This document shows, piece after piece, positions 10,501 through 18,137 of a stretch of 64,000 bases of DNA. The notes beneath the pieces were generated by a model. It worked only from the letters and a program-made list of their open reading frames with translations. It had not been told where the DNA came from and made no database searches. Within the stretch, counting starts at the first letter, position 1; each line of letters begins with the position of its first letter. Source of the DNA: Streptomyces sp. B3I8 (lineage in GTDB: Bacteria; Actinomycetota; Actinomycetes; Streptomycetales; Streptomycetaceae); contig NZ_JAUSYN010000002.1 of assembly GCF_030816915.1 (NCBI RefSeq), forward strand, positions 62,001 through 126,000, in the 5' to 3' direction. The position numbers were made by a program, and so were the translations under genes.

Positions 10501-10675
10501 CCAGGCGGACGGACTGCAGCAGGCCGCCCCTGTCGTCGTGGCGCAGCAGGGGCTCGCCTGACAGCCGCACCCGCGCGCCGCCGAGGTCGGCGGTGGTGGC
10601 CACGCGCTCCTTGAGCAGGTCGCGCGCGAGGTCGGCGTCCCACCAGGAGGGCCGGGTGAGCGGTGGCTTGGGCAT
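7523..10675 (-). CDS. Alpha-mannosidase, glycoside hydrolase family 38
   Basis: A 1050-residue cytoplasmic protein (no signal peptide) of the GH38 type, which removes alpha-linked mannose by a retaining, zinc-dependent mechanism. The zinc/active-site signature 'HSHLDIGYTD' lies at residues 140-149. The family's central region follows, with a likely nucleophile Asp in 'TAMQTDVPGQ' near 250, then 'HNWAGRAVPHLVGG'. The C-terminal half is the usual beta-rich GH38 domain. The start ATG at 10675 is preceded by AAAGGA. It is the last gene of a leftward operon (binding protein, two permeases, GH76, GH38), which suggests it degrades imported manno-oligosaccharides inside the cell. Confidence 0.9.
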   Translation of the reverse strand: MPKPPLTRPSWWDADLARDLLKERVATTADLGGARVRLSGEPLLRHDDRGGLLQSVRLGVTHPDGTRLARHLTTARVTTAGGTPVHCALLPGPDGDTRLLVPEVDAPTTLLIELPELEEGTHLTFEAHPQRHWTLHLVQHSHLDIGYTDPQGRVMAESRAYLDSLLELCRDTDDWPDPARFRWAVEGLHSFQDWRAHRPGRQVENLLDRVREGRVELTALPFNLHTETCSTDELHELLRPMAELRERHGIDVTTAMQTDVPGQVVGLPDVLADHGIRHLSVAHNWAGRAVPHLVGGEHLPRLFRWQAPSGNSVLVWRTDTPHGLAYMEGSILGFDESYDHVDDLLPAYLSALARHPYPHQGRGIPGFPALDLPGTADPYPWDVLHLRVLGKFADNGPPRRVISDTVRRWNEQWAYPRLRASRNQDFFEDAEKRVGDRLETYRGDWTDWWVDGVGAGAVPLAAVRRGQAALAEAQTVAAYAHLKGVPESAAVTARAPAVYRSASLFNEHTWGAGDPWTHGEHGHGSGEKQWHWKYSQAVRAHDDAETLLDAAGALLGEAFAPGPDAQASFYVVNTCGWPRTETARLFLPESTVALGDAVRVLDARTGTALPFAEEAQSNDRHRAAGRFLNVPVTDVPACGAVRLDVVPAAEPVARGEEKTEPTTPADATVLENAHLRVTVDLRQACVSSITDRATGRELVRQDAVVGFNGYVYDEYATAGGFNHQSSKTVADDSMHLLASRSTAPPAALVERTTDATGQTLVYECAPAGTRRLRTTLRLPHDAARLDIENRVDKTATLTKESAFFAFPFALDHPAVHTEATGGVLGADRETVPGSAAHMRAVRRWISLSDGTHHAALATADAPLVQLGGIAIPYVPYPQSLPREEPATVFSWVHNNIWDTNFPAQQAFDHVFRYSVGFTTAEGHPSVHAARVAAVTSHPLVPVRARAATGGDSPAWTQFLGLDDPRVRLVGLTVPADGQLLVRLQSVADTPVTCRLRTPFPVARAAHTTYLGRAPRDLAPEPDGAIPADLPALGTAAVLLHLSPAGTGNDG

Positions 10676-10752
10676 GGTGCGTGGGGTCCTTTGCCTCGAG
10701 GGTGCGGGAGTGCGGTGGCACGGTCCGTCGCGTCAGGCGTGCCGGCGACGCG

Positions 10753-11976
10753 TCAGGCGTGGCGACGGGGCTGGTGGGTGGTCTCGGCGAGGGTGGCGAA
10801 GATCTGGACCATGGCCGACTGGTTGAGGGTCGCGGCCGGTGCCGCCGGGTCGTAGTCGCCGCCGTTGGAGGGCTGGAAGCGGAACAGCCCGGTGGCAGGG
10901 TCCCGGTTGGACTTGTACGTGCTGTCCGCGTAGGCGCTGATGGCCTTCAGGTAGGCCGGGTCGTGCCGGACGGCGTCCAGGTCGAGGAGGTCCTTGAAGT
11001 AGAAGGAGTTGAAGACGGCCGGCTGGTCGTGGAGCCTGCTGCCCTCGGTCCAGTACGCCAGGGAGCCGGTCGCGTCCTCCACCGCGTTCTTCAGGTACGT
11101 GGTGTCGCCGGTGCCGCGGTAGAGCGCGGTGGCGGTTCCGATCATGGCGCCGGAGTTGTAGGTCCACAGGGTCTCGTTGGTGCTGCCGTCGTCGCCGCGG
11201 TCGTTGACGTACAGGCCGGGCGCCTTGCGCATGCAGGAGTGCACCCAGCCGTACCACTGCTCGGCCCTGTCCAGGTAGGCGCGGTCGTGGGTGTGGGTGT
11301 AGAGGCGGGCGGCGAGCTGGGCCGACAGGGCGGTGACGTTGGTGGCCCGGATGGTGTTGTTCGGCGAGTCGAACCAGTCCATGCCGCCCGGGCACGCCTT
11401 GGCGGTGTCGTCGTCCCACGCCCGGGAGACGACGGGCACGACCTGCTCGGCCCGCTTCAGCAGGCGCTTGTCGCCGGTGGCCTCGTACTGGTCGAGCTGG
11501 GTGAGGGCGACGACGGCGTTGTCGTCGTAGTACACGTCACCGCCCCCGCCGAGGGGGGCGGGCAGGTACGAGGCGTAGCCGGGGCGCTCGCCGCCGGTGT
11601 GGTAGAGCTGCGCGGTGTCGAACCGCTCGGCGGCGTCCTGCCGGTAGGCGGACCCGGTGCCGGGCAGTTCCTGCATGTCCACGGCGGCCTGCGCGGCCTC
11701 GCGGAACGGCCACAGGTAGGAGTGCTCCTGGTCGGTGGCCTGCCGGGGGGTCTGCTCCAGGTACAGCCCGTGGCTGCCGGGGCCCTGGTACAGGTTGTCC
11801 TGCAGTGCGCGGTAGGCGCCGGTGGCGCGGTCGGCCCAGGTGCCGGAGGAGACGGGGCGGGCGGGTTCCGAGCCCTTGGTGTGCGCGGTGTCCTGGGCGT
11901 GGGCGGGGGCGGCGGTCCAGAGCAGTCCGGCGCAGAGCACGGGGGCGGTGGCACGGAGGAGCAGTGAGCGCGGCAT
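10753..11976 (-). CDS. Secreted GH76 family alpha-1,6-mannanase
   Basis: A 407-residue secreted hydrolase. The ATG at 11976 has AAGGGA upstream and is followed by a Sec signal: basic start, hydrophobic core 'APVLCAGLLWTAAPAHA', probable cleavage after residue 27. GH76 enzymes hydrolyse the alpha-1,6-mannan backbone of yeast mannan and of mycobacterial lipomannan with a catalytic Asp-Asp pair. Here that pair is in 'YYDDNAVVAL' at 151-152, followed by the (alpha/alpha) barrel motifs 'NVTALSAQLAARLY' and 'ETLWTYNSGAMIGTATALY'. It lies in the mannoside operon between permease and GH38, so it likely supplies manno-oligosaccharides outside the cell for the importer. Just past the stop, a 12-13 bp stretch (CACGCCTGACGCG) is duplicated. 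Confidence 0.88.
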   Translation of the reverse strand: MPRSLLLRATAPVLCAGLLWTAAPAHAQDTAHTKGSEPARPVSSGTWADRATGAYRALQDNLYQGPGSHGLYLEQTPRQATDQEHSYLWPFREAAQAAVDMQELPGTGSAYRQDAAERFDTAQLYHTGGERPGYASYLPAPLGGGGDVYYDDNAVVALTQLDQYEATGDKRLLKRAEQVVPVVSRAWDDDTAKACPGGMDWFDSPNNTIRATNVTALSAQLAARLYTHTHDRAYLDRAEQWYGWVHSCMRKAPGLYVNDRGDDGSTNETLWTYNSGAMIGTATALYRGTGDTTYLKNAVEDATGSLAYWTEGSRLHDQPAVFNSFYFKDLLDLDAVRHDPAYLKAISAYADSTYKSNRDPATGLFRFQPSNGGDYDPAAPAATLNQSAMVQIFATLAETTHQPRRHA

Positions 11977-12032
11977 CGATGTGTCCCTTGAGACGAGGAG
12001 GAATGCTACGAGGACGAGAAGGGTGTGCGGGA

Positions 12033-12848
12033 TCAGCGGTGGATCTTCAGGCTGCTGACGAAGAACCGCTGGGCGGAGAAGAACAGCACCAGGGTCGGCA
12101 GGGAGACCAGGAGGGCGCCGGCGAGCACGACGGGCGGCCCGACGTTGGAGTAGTTGCCCTGCAGATCGGCGAGCGCGGCCATGACGGGCCGGATGTTGCG
12201 GCTGGTGACCATGGTGATGCCGAACATCAGGTCGTTCCAGACCGCGACGAACTGGAACACGAACACGGCGATCATGGCGGACCGGGTCAGCGGGACGTGG
12301 ATCTGCCAGTACACCCGCCACCAGGACGCGCCGTCGATGCGCGCGGCCTCCACGACCTCGCGCGGCAGCGTCAGGGTGTAGTTGCGCATGACGAAGAAAG
12401 CGAACGGGATCGCGATCGCCGTGTAGATCAGCACGAGCCCGAACTGGGTGTCGTAGAGGGAGGTGTGCGCGTACGACAGGAACAGGGGCCGCAGGAAGAC
12501 CTGGAGGGGCAGCAGGGTGCCGGAGTAGATCACCCAGAACCACACCGCCTGCCGTCTGACGGGCATGACGACGGTGGCGAAGGCGGCGAAGCCGGCGAGC
12601 ACCGCGGCGGCCACGGCGCTGACCACGGCGTACACCAGGCTGTTGCCGAGCGCCGGTCCGAGGTTGGCCTTGTCCCAGGCCTGGGACATGTTGTCGAAGA
12701 GCCCGAAGTCCTGGGGCAGCCAGTGCGGGCTGCCGGAGTAACTCGTCGCGGGGACGAGCGCGTTGACGACGAGGAGCCAGGTGGGGACCAGCCACAGCAG
12801 GGCGAGTACCGCGAGGGTGGTGTTGCGCAGAACGCGGCCGAGGGACAT
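12033..12848 (-). CDS. Carbohydrate ABC transporter permease (MalG/UgpE type)
   Basis: A 271-residue inner-membrane permease with about six hydrophobic segments and the binding-protein-dependent permease loop 'EAARIDGASWWRVYWQIHVP' (EAA motif). The ATG at 12848 is preferred to the GTG at 12854, which overlaps the previous stop, because the GAAAGG ribosome site is too close to the GTG. The gene starts 2 bp after the MalF-type permease stops, so the two are translationally coupled. No ATPase gene is in the operon; Streptomyces CUT1 importers of this kind commonly share a multitasking MsiK-type ATPase encoded elsewhere (known for the group, inferred here). The likely substrates are manno-oligosaccharides. 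Confidence 0.9.
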   Translation of the reverse strand: MSLGRVLRNTTLAVLALLWLVPTWLLVVNALVPATSYSGSPHWLPQDFGLFDNMSQAWDKANLGPALGNSLVYAVVSAVAAAVLAGFAAFATVVMPVRRQAVWFWVIYSGTLLPLQVFLRPLFLSYAHTSLYDTQFGLVLIYTAIAIPFAFFVMRNYTLTLPREVVEAARIDGASWWRVYWQIHVPLTRSAMIAVFVFQFVAVWNDLMFGITMVTSRNIRPVMAALADLQGNYSNVGPPVVLAGALLVSLPTLVLFFSAQRFFVSSLKIHR

Positions 12849-12850
12849 GG

Positions 12851-13810
12851 TCACACGCCTTTCACGTCGAGCTGGCGGCGCAGGTAGAGCCAGGAGGCCG
12901 CCAGCACGATCACGGTGAGGACGACCGCGATCGCCGCTCCCGCGCCGGGCCGCAGCTCCAGGAAGGTCTCGTTGTACATGGACACGGCGAGCGTCTCGGT
13001 GGCCCGGCCGGGGCCGCCCTGGGTGAGGACCCAGATGAGGTCGAACGACTTGAGTCCGTTGACCAGGCTCATCCCGATCACGATGATCGAGACGGGGCGG
13101 AGCTGGGGCAGGACGATGTGGCGGAACTGCTGCCAGCCGGTCGCGCCGTCCAGGGCGCCTGCCTCCAGGGTCTCGGGCGGGATGGACTGCAGTCCGACGA
13201 GGAAGAGGATGACGGCCACGCCGGTGGCCTGCCAGGCGTTGGCGAGGATCATGACGAGGGTGTTGCCGGGCCAGGTCAGCAGCCATCCCTGGGCCAGGGA
13301 GTCGAGTCCCAGGTTGGTCAGGACCTGGTTGACGGCGCCGTCGGTGGTGAGCATGAAGTTCCACACCACCGCCACCGCGGATCCCGACAGGGCGTAGGGG
13401 AGGACGACGCACAGTCGGGCGAGGCGGGAGAAGCGGCTGGAGTCGGTCAGGCAGGCGATGGCGAGGCCGAGCACGAACGGCAGCGCGACCGTGCCCACCA
13501 CCCACAGCAGAGTGTTCTCGATGGAGCGGGACAGGGCCGGGTCGGAGGCGAACAGCGTGTAGTTGTCGAACCAGCTGAACGGCGAGGTCCGCGAGTCGCC
13601 GAAGAAGCTGCGGTAGATCGTCCAGACGAACGGGGCCAGCAGGAACAGCGCGACCAGGAGGACGGCCGGGGCCATGAAGCCCCCCGCCATCAGGCGTTCG
13701 CGCAGACCGTGCCGGGAGCCGCCGAGGGGCGTGCGCCGTTTCGTGCGCCGGGGTGCCGCCGTACCGCCGGCCGCGGTCGGCGGGTGTCGGTCCGTCAGGG
13801 AGGTGCTCAT
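12851..13810 (-). CDS. Carbohydrate ABC transporter permease (MalF/UgpA type)
   Basis: A 319-residue permease. A cytoplasmic basic N-terminus of ~50 residues is followed by six hydrophobic segments and the conserved loop 'EAGALDGATGWQQFRHIVLP'. Its ATG overlaps the binding-protein stop as ATGA (13807-13810), showing tight coupling. The start is fixed by that overlap; longer readings of the frame would run through the binding-protein gene. It pairs with the MalG-type permease that follows to form the membrane channel of the mannoside importer. Confidence 0.9.
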   Translation of the reverse strand: MSTSLTDRHPPTAAGGTAAPRRTKRRTPLGGSRHGLRERLMAGGFMAPAVLLVALFLLAPFVWTIYRSFFGDSRTSPFSWFDNYTLFASDPALSRSIENTLLWVVGTVALPFVLGLAIACLTDSSRFSRLARLCVVLPYALSGSAVAVVWNFMLTTDGAVNQVLTNLGLDSLAQGWLLTWPGNTLVMILANAWQATGVAVILFLVGLQSIPPETLEAGALDGATGWQQFRHIVLPQLRPVSIIVIGMSLVNGLKSFDLIWVLTQGGPGRATETLAVSMYNETFLELRPGAGAAIAVVLTVIVLAASWLYLRRQLDVKGV

Positions 13811-15120
13811 GCTTCGTCTCGCTTCCAGGCGGCCCATTCGTCGTGTGCGCGGTCCTGCATCCGGCGCAGTGTCGTGGCCGGGGAGGTCTGTCCGGCCATG
13901 AATCCGCCGAGGTCGTCGGTGTTGCCCTGGATGAGGCTGGGCGGGCCGGCCTCCCAGTAGCGGACCAGCGGCAGCCGGTGGTCGCGGGCGATGTCCCGCT
14001 GGAGAGCGGCCACCACCGGGTTGCTCGAGCGCACCGTCGGGTTGGCCGAGCTGTCCTGGAGGAAGTCGCTCCAGACGCGCTGGACGGAGGGGTCGAGCCA
14101 GGACGCGATGTTCGCCATCGCCGCCGTGTGCGAGGAGGCGTGGCTGGGGACGGCGAAGACTCCCGACTCGGCGATCACGCTCTTCGCGGTGGTGGGGCGC
14201 ACCGTCGGCAGGATGAAGGCGCCGTAGTCGGTGCCCGGTTTCAGGCCCGCCGCGGCCATGCCGGCCGACTGCCAGGTGCCGTGCAGGAACATGCCCACCG
14301 TGCCCTCCTTCAGGGCGCCGGGGCCGCGTGCCTGGTCGAAGTCGGGGGGTGTCATCCAGCCCTTGCGCATGAAGTCGTGCCAGAGGTCCATCGCCCGGCG
14401 GGCCGGTTCGTCGGTGTACGAGGCCTGGCCGGCCGCCAGCCGCTGGTAGAAGTGCGGGTCGGTCTTGCTGACCAGTTCCTGGAACCACTCGATCGCGGGC
14501 CAGCCGCCCACCTGGCTGGCGAGGAACGGGGTGATCTTGTTCCGTTTGAGCACCTCGGCACAGTGCAGGAGTTCCTCCCAGGTTCCCGGGGCGGAGAGTC
14601 CGAGCTTCTTGAACACCGGGACGCTGTAGAAGAGCACGTAGTACGACTCGTACAGGGGGATGCCGTACACCGTGCCGCGGTAGGAGAAGGCGTCCCGGGA
14701 CTCGCTGCGGACCCAGCCCTTGTCCGCGTAACCCTTCCAGACGCCGCCCAGGTCGGTGAGTCCGCCGGCCCGGGCGAGGCGCTTGAGCTGGTAGCCGGAG
14801 GCCCACTTGACGAGGTCGGAGGACTTCGAGGTCTGCAGGGTCATCTGCACGACCTGCTGGTAGGAGGTGACCGACGGGTTGGACAGCGGCCGCAGCGAGT
14901 AGCCGGTGATCTTCTTCAGTTCACGGCCGGCCGCGCGGTACCCGTCGTCCCAGGTGGCGTTGTCGTTGGAAATGCTCGTGGTCCCCGGCTGCGCGGACGT
15001 TGCTGTGCCCCGCGCGCAGCCCGCCGCCGTCAGGGCGGCCGCACCGGCGGCCGCCCCGGCGAGGAAGCGGCGCCGGGCGAGCGGCGCCGCCGCACGGCTG
15101 GTCCTGCCCGATGCTGACAT
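13807..15120 (-). CDS. Sugar-binding lipoprotein of ABC transporter
   Basis: A 437-residue extracellular solute-binding protein (family 1). The N-terminus has a twin-arginine-like 'ARRRFLAGAAAG' and a lipobox 'LTAAGC', so it should be exported and lipid-anchored at the Cys near residue 34. The start ATG at 15120 follows GAAGGTGATCA. It is first in the leftward mannoside operon and divergent, across a 292-bp regulatory gap, from the phosphomannose isomerase gene. Its substrate is inferred from the operon (GH76, GH38) to be mannose-containing oligosaccharides; nothing in the sequence itself proves that. Confidence 0.88.
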   Translation of the reverse strand: MSASGRTSRAAAPLARRRFLAGAAAGAAALTAAGCARGTATSAQPGTTSISNDNATWDDGYRAAGRELKKITGYSLRPLSNPSVTSYQQVVQMTLQTSKSSDLVKWASGYQLKRLARAGGLTDLGGVWKGYADKGWVRSESRDAFSYRGTVYGIPLYESYYVLFYSVPVFKKLGLSAPGTWEELLHCAEVLKRNKITPFLASQVGGWPAIEWFQELVSKTDPHFYQRLAAGQASYTDEPARRAMDLWHDFMRKGWMTPPDFDQARGPGALKEGTVGMFLHGTWQSAGMAAAGLKPGTDYGAFILPTVRPTTAKSVIAESGVFAVPSHASSHTAAMANIASWLDPSVQRVWSDFLQDSSANPTVRSSNPVVAALQRDIARDHRLPLVRYWEAGPPSLIQGNTDDLGGFMAGQTSPATTLRRMQDRAHDEWAAWKRDEA

Positions 15121-15223
15121 TGATCACCTTCACGGAATCGGGCCATTGCGTGGCCGGATGTGAAGCACAGGGCGCGTGCCACCGGAGAACATCCCGGAGC
15201 TGCCCGGTACGTGTTGCGTGGAG

Positions 15224-15231
15224 GTTAACGA
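15224..15231. promoter_or_regulatory. Half-site GTTAACGA in divergent mannoside promoter region
   Basis: GTTAACGA is the exact inverse of the half-site TCGTTAAC at 15375-15382. It lies 104 bp upstream of the binding-protein start, on the side of the leftward operon, and may be a second, weaker site for the locus LacI regulator. Confidence 0.3.
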
Positions 15232-15370
15232 CACCATTCCGGCGGTAGCAAGACTTCAGGGCGAAGAGAATCTGTCCAGACGAGCCGGGTCAGACAAAAT
15301 GCATGGTCACAAGCTTTCACCCCTCCGGGAAAAGCGACACAACCTCCATGGACATCCCCGGCCAAGCGTT

Positions 15371-15382
15371 GTTATCGTTAAC
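15371..15382. promoter_or_regulatory. LacI-type operator candidate before manA
   Basis: GTTATCGTTAAC has GTTA/TAAC arms around a central CG, the usual shape of LacI-family operators. It ends 30 bp before the manA start. The LacI regulator encoded at 18138 is the obvious candidate to bind it. The rest of the 15121-15412 gap shows no gene. Confidence 0.45.
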
Positions 15383-15412
15383 TGACCTCGTGGAGCCGAG
15401 CAAGGAGTCGCT

Positions 15413-17131
15413 GTGCCCGTGTCCCGTTCGTACGACCCCCTCCCCAGCTACCCGCCGGCCGCCGGGGAAGTGACCGCCGGCTGGTCCGCACCGGCCGCTG
15501 AGCTGCCGCCCGGCCCGCTGGTCCTGGCGGTGGACGGCCCCGCGGCCCTCGACTGGGCGGCACTGGCCGACGGTCTCGCGGGCGCCGTGCGCGCCGCGGG
15601 CCGTGCGGTGGACCTGCTGGACGTCCGCGCGCACTACGCGCCGGCGGCCGGGGAGCGGATCGCCGCCCGCCCCGTCCCCGCCGACGACCCGTTCTTCACA
15701 CCCCTGTCCACGGCGCGGATCGAGGACCTCTTCGACGCCGTTCCGCACCCCGTGCGCCCCTCCGGGGACGGAGTGCTGGTCGTGTACGGTCCGGGCGCCT
15801 CGCTGTGCGGGCCGGACGTGCTGTGGTACGCGGACCTGCCGAAGCGGTACGCCGAGGCCGCCGTGTCCCGGGGCGAGCTGCCGGTCGGCGTCAACCTGGG
15901 GCGACCCGCGGGACCCGGCGATCTCGTGCGCCTGTTCTACACCGACTGGCCCGTGCAGGACCGGCACCGTGACACGCTCGCGGGCCGGGTCGACCAGTGG
16001 ATCGACACGCAGGACCCCGCCCGCCCCGCCTCGCTGGACGGCACCGCGCTGCGCGGCACGCTGGCGCACCTGGCCCGGGGCCCGGTGCGCACCCGTCCCT
16101 ACTTCAATTCCACACCGTGGGGCGGCCAGTGGGCGGCGAGCGAACTCGGCTTCACCCCGCAGGCCGGCAACACCGCCCTCGGCTACGAACTGATCGCGCC
16201 CGAGGCGGGCGTACTGGTCGGGGACAGGGGCGGCGCACAGGTCGAGCTCCCGTTCCAGCTCCTGTGCGTCGAGCACCCCCGGGATCTGCTCGGCGAGGAC
16301 GTGCACCGCCGGTTCGGCACGTCCTTCCCGATCCGGTTCGACTATCTCGACACCATGGGCGGCGGCAACCTGTCCCTGCACCTGCACCCGCGGGAGCGGT
16401 ACATGCGGGAGGTGTTCGGCTGGCCGTACACCCAGCACGAGACGTACTACGTCACGGCGCGGGAGGACGGCTCCCGGGTGCTGCTCGGTCTCACCGAGCA
16501 CGCGGACCTCGACACCATGCGGCACCAGGTGGAGGAATCCATCACCGAGGGCACACCGCTGCCCGTCGAGGAGTACGTCCAGTCCCACCCGGCGGACGTG
16601 GGACAGTTGTTCATGATCCCGGCGGGCACCCCGCACGCCTCCGGCGCGGGCAACCTGGTGCTGGAGGTGAGCGCGACGCCGTACCTGTACTCCCTGCGGC
16701 TCTACGACTGGCTGCGCAGGGACGCCGCCGGTGCCTCCCGCCCGCTGCCCTACGCGCACGGTTTCGCCAACCTGGACCCGGCCCGGCGCGGGGCGGACGT
16801 CACGAAGGACCTGGTCCAGCAGCCGCGCACGCTGCGCGACGGGGAGGGGTGGCGCGAGGAGGTCATCGGCGCGCTGCCCGAGATGTTCTACGCGGTGCAC
16901 CGCCTCGTCGTGGCGTCGGGCCACGCCGTCCCCGACGACACCGCGGGCCGTTTCCACATCCTCAACGTCGCCGCGGGCGAGGGCGCCGTCGTCGAGACGC
17001 ACGACGGCCGCACGCACACGCTGGCCTTCGCCGAGACCCTCACCGTGCCCGCCGCGGTCGGCGCGTACCGTGTCCGGGCGCTGGGCGGTGCCGAGGTGCG
17101 GATCGTCAAGGCCCTGGTGGTGGAACCGTGA
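15413..17131 (+). CDS. manA: Class I mannose-6-phosphate isomerase with extra N-terminal domain
   Basis: A 572-residue protein starting at GTG 15413 (AAGGAG six bases upstream). The C-terminal ~350 residues are a type I phosphomannose isomerase, a zinc cupin converting mannose-6-phosphate to fructose-6-phosphate: 'NLSLHLHPRERYM' (His 323, His 325), 'QHETYYV' and 'IPAGTPHASG'. The first ~200 residues are unusual. 'LVLAVDGPAALDWAALADGL' near 37-56 has the shape of a uridine-kinase-like P-loop but lacks the Gly-Lys-Ser/Thr, so this looks like a degenerate nucleotide-kinase fold of unknown use. The stop overlaps the ROK kinase start (GTGA). Together with that kinase it would turn mannose into fructose-6-phosphate. 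Confidence 0.87.
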   Translation: MPVSRSYDPLPSYPPAAGEVTAGWSAPAAELPPGPLVLAVDGPAALDWAALADGLAGAVRAAGRAVDLLDVRAHYAPAAGERIAARPVPADDPFFTPLSTARIEDLFDAVPHPVRPSGDGVLVVYGPGASLCGPDVLWYADLPKRYAEAAVSRGELPVGVNLGRPAGPGDLVRLFYTDWPVQDRHRDTLAGRVDQWIDTQDPARPASLDGTALRGTLAHLARGPVRTRPYFNSTPWGGQWAASELGFTPQAGNTALGYELIAPEAGVLVGDRGGAQVELPFQLLCVEHPRDLLGEDVHRRFGTSFPIRFDYLDTMGGGNLSLHLHPRERYMREVFGWPYTQHETYYVTAREDGSRVLLGLTEHADLDTMRHQVEESITEGTPLPVEEYVQSHPADVGQLFMIPAGTPHASGAGNLVLEVSATPYLYSLRLYDWLRRDAAGASRPLPYAHGFANLDPARRGADVTKDLVQQPRTLRDGEGWREEVIGALPEMFYAVHRLVVASGHAVPDDTAGRFHILNVAAGEGAVVETHDGRTHTLAFAETLTVPAAVGAYRVRALGGAEVRIVKALVVEP

Positions 17132-18093
17132 CCGGGGACGCCAACGGACGGACCCCCGCCGGGCGGACCTCGGCCCCGGCTTCGGTGCCGGTGCCGGTTC
17201 TCGACATCGGCGGTACGCACGTCACCGCCGCGCTCGTGGACCCCGCCGCCCGCGCGCCCGTCCCCGGCGCGGTGCTGCGCGCGCCGCTCGACGCGCACGC
17301 GGCGGCCGGCGACCTCCTGGACACCGTCGCCCGGGCCGCCCTCGCACTGCCCGCCGGGCACGGCACGCGCTGGGGCGTGGCGATCCCCGGTCCGTTCGAC
17401 TACGCCACCGGCGTCGGCCGTTTCACCGGCGTGGGGAAGTTCGAGTCGCTGTCCGGCGTCGACGTCGGGGCCGGGCTGCGCGCACGTCTGCCCGGCCGTG
17501 CGCGGCGGCTGTGCTTCCTCAACGACGCCGACGCGTTCGCGCTCGGCGAGTACGACTCGGGTGCCGCCGCGGGGCACGACCGGGTCGTGTGCCTGACGCT
17601 GGGCACGGGTGTGGGGTCCTCGTTCCTGTCCGCCGGCCGCCCCGTCCACACCGGGCCCCTGGTCCCGCCGCACGGACATGTGCACCGGCTGACGGTGCAC
17701 GGCCGGCCGCTGGAGGACACGGTCTCGCGCCGCGGCATCCGCGGCCACTACGCGCGCCTCTCCCCCGTGGCGGACGGCCGCCCCCTCCCCGACGTCCGGG
17801 AGCTGGCCGCCCTCGCCGCGAAGGGCGACGCCGCCGCGGCCGAGGCGTTCCGCTACGCTTTCGAGGCACTCGGACTGGCCCTGGCTCCCTGGATCGACCG
17901 CTTCGGCGCAGGCGCGGTGGTCATCGGCGGTTCCATGGCCCGCTCGTGGCACCTGATCCACCCCGCGCTCACCGCGGGGCTGGCCTCGGCCGGCGGACCG
18001 GACGTACCCGTACGACCGGCCCGGCATCCCGAGGAGGCCCCCTTGACCGGGGCCGCCCGCTGGGCACAGGGCGCACCGGACGACACCCCGTGA
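17128..18093 (+). CDS. ROK family sugar kinase
   Basis: A 321-residue ASKHA-fold kinase. It has the phosphate-1 motif 'DIGGTHVTAAL' (about 26-36), catalytic 'FLNDADAFALGEY', and phosphate-2 'LTLGTGVGSSFL'. Its GTG start overlaps the manA stop. The ROK zinc signature CxCGxxGCxE is absent: the equivalent stretch is 'PHGHVHRLTVHGRPLEDTVS', with no cysteines. It is therefore a zinc-free variant of the family. Given its partners, it probably phosphorylates mannose (or a mannoside) in the cytoplasm; glucose or fructose are alternatives. No helix-turn-helix precedes the kinase fold, so it is an enzyme rather than a ROK repressor. Confidence 0.85.
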   Translation: MTGDANGRTPAGRTSAPASVPVPVLDIGGTHVTAALVDPAARAPVPGAVLRAPLDAHAAAGDLLDTVARAALALPAGHGTRWGVAIPGPFDYATGVGRFTGVGKFESLSGVDVGAGLRARLPGRARRLCFLNDADAFALGEYDSGAAAGHDRVVCLTLGTGVGSSFLSAGRPVHTGPLVPPHGHVHRLTVHGRPLEDTVSRRGIRGHYARLSPVADGRPLPDVRELAALAAKGDAAAAEAFRYAFEALGLALAPWIDRFGAGAVVIGGSMARSWHLIHPALTAGLASAGGPDVPVRPARHPEEAPLTGAARWAQGAPDDTP

Positions 18094-18137
18094 GGACCGG
18101 GGCGCCGGGGCGGGCAGACGGAGGAAGGGGCAGGGGG

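Noticed and set aside
7556..10561. 1001-codon plus-strand frame antisense to GH38
   Set aside because: Low-complexity translation and no ribosome site; the minus-strand GH38 has catalytic motifs.
15224..15236. GGTTAACGACACC as a full second LacI operator
   Set aside because: Only one half is palindromic about the CG; kept as a half-site only.
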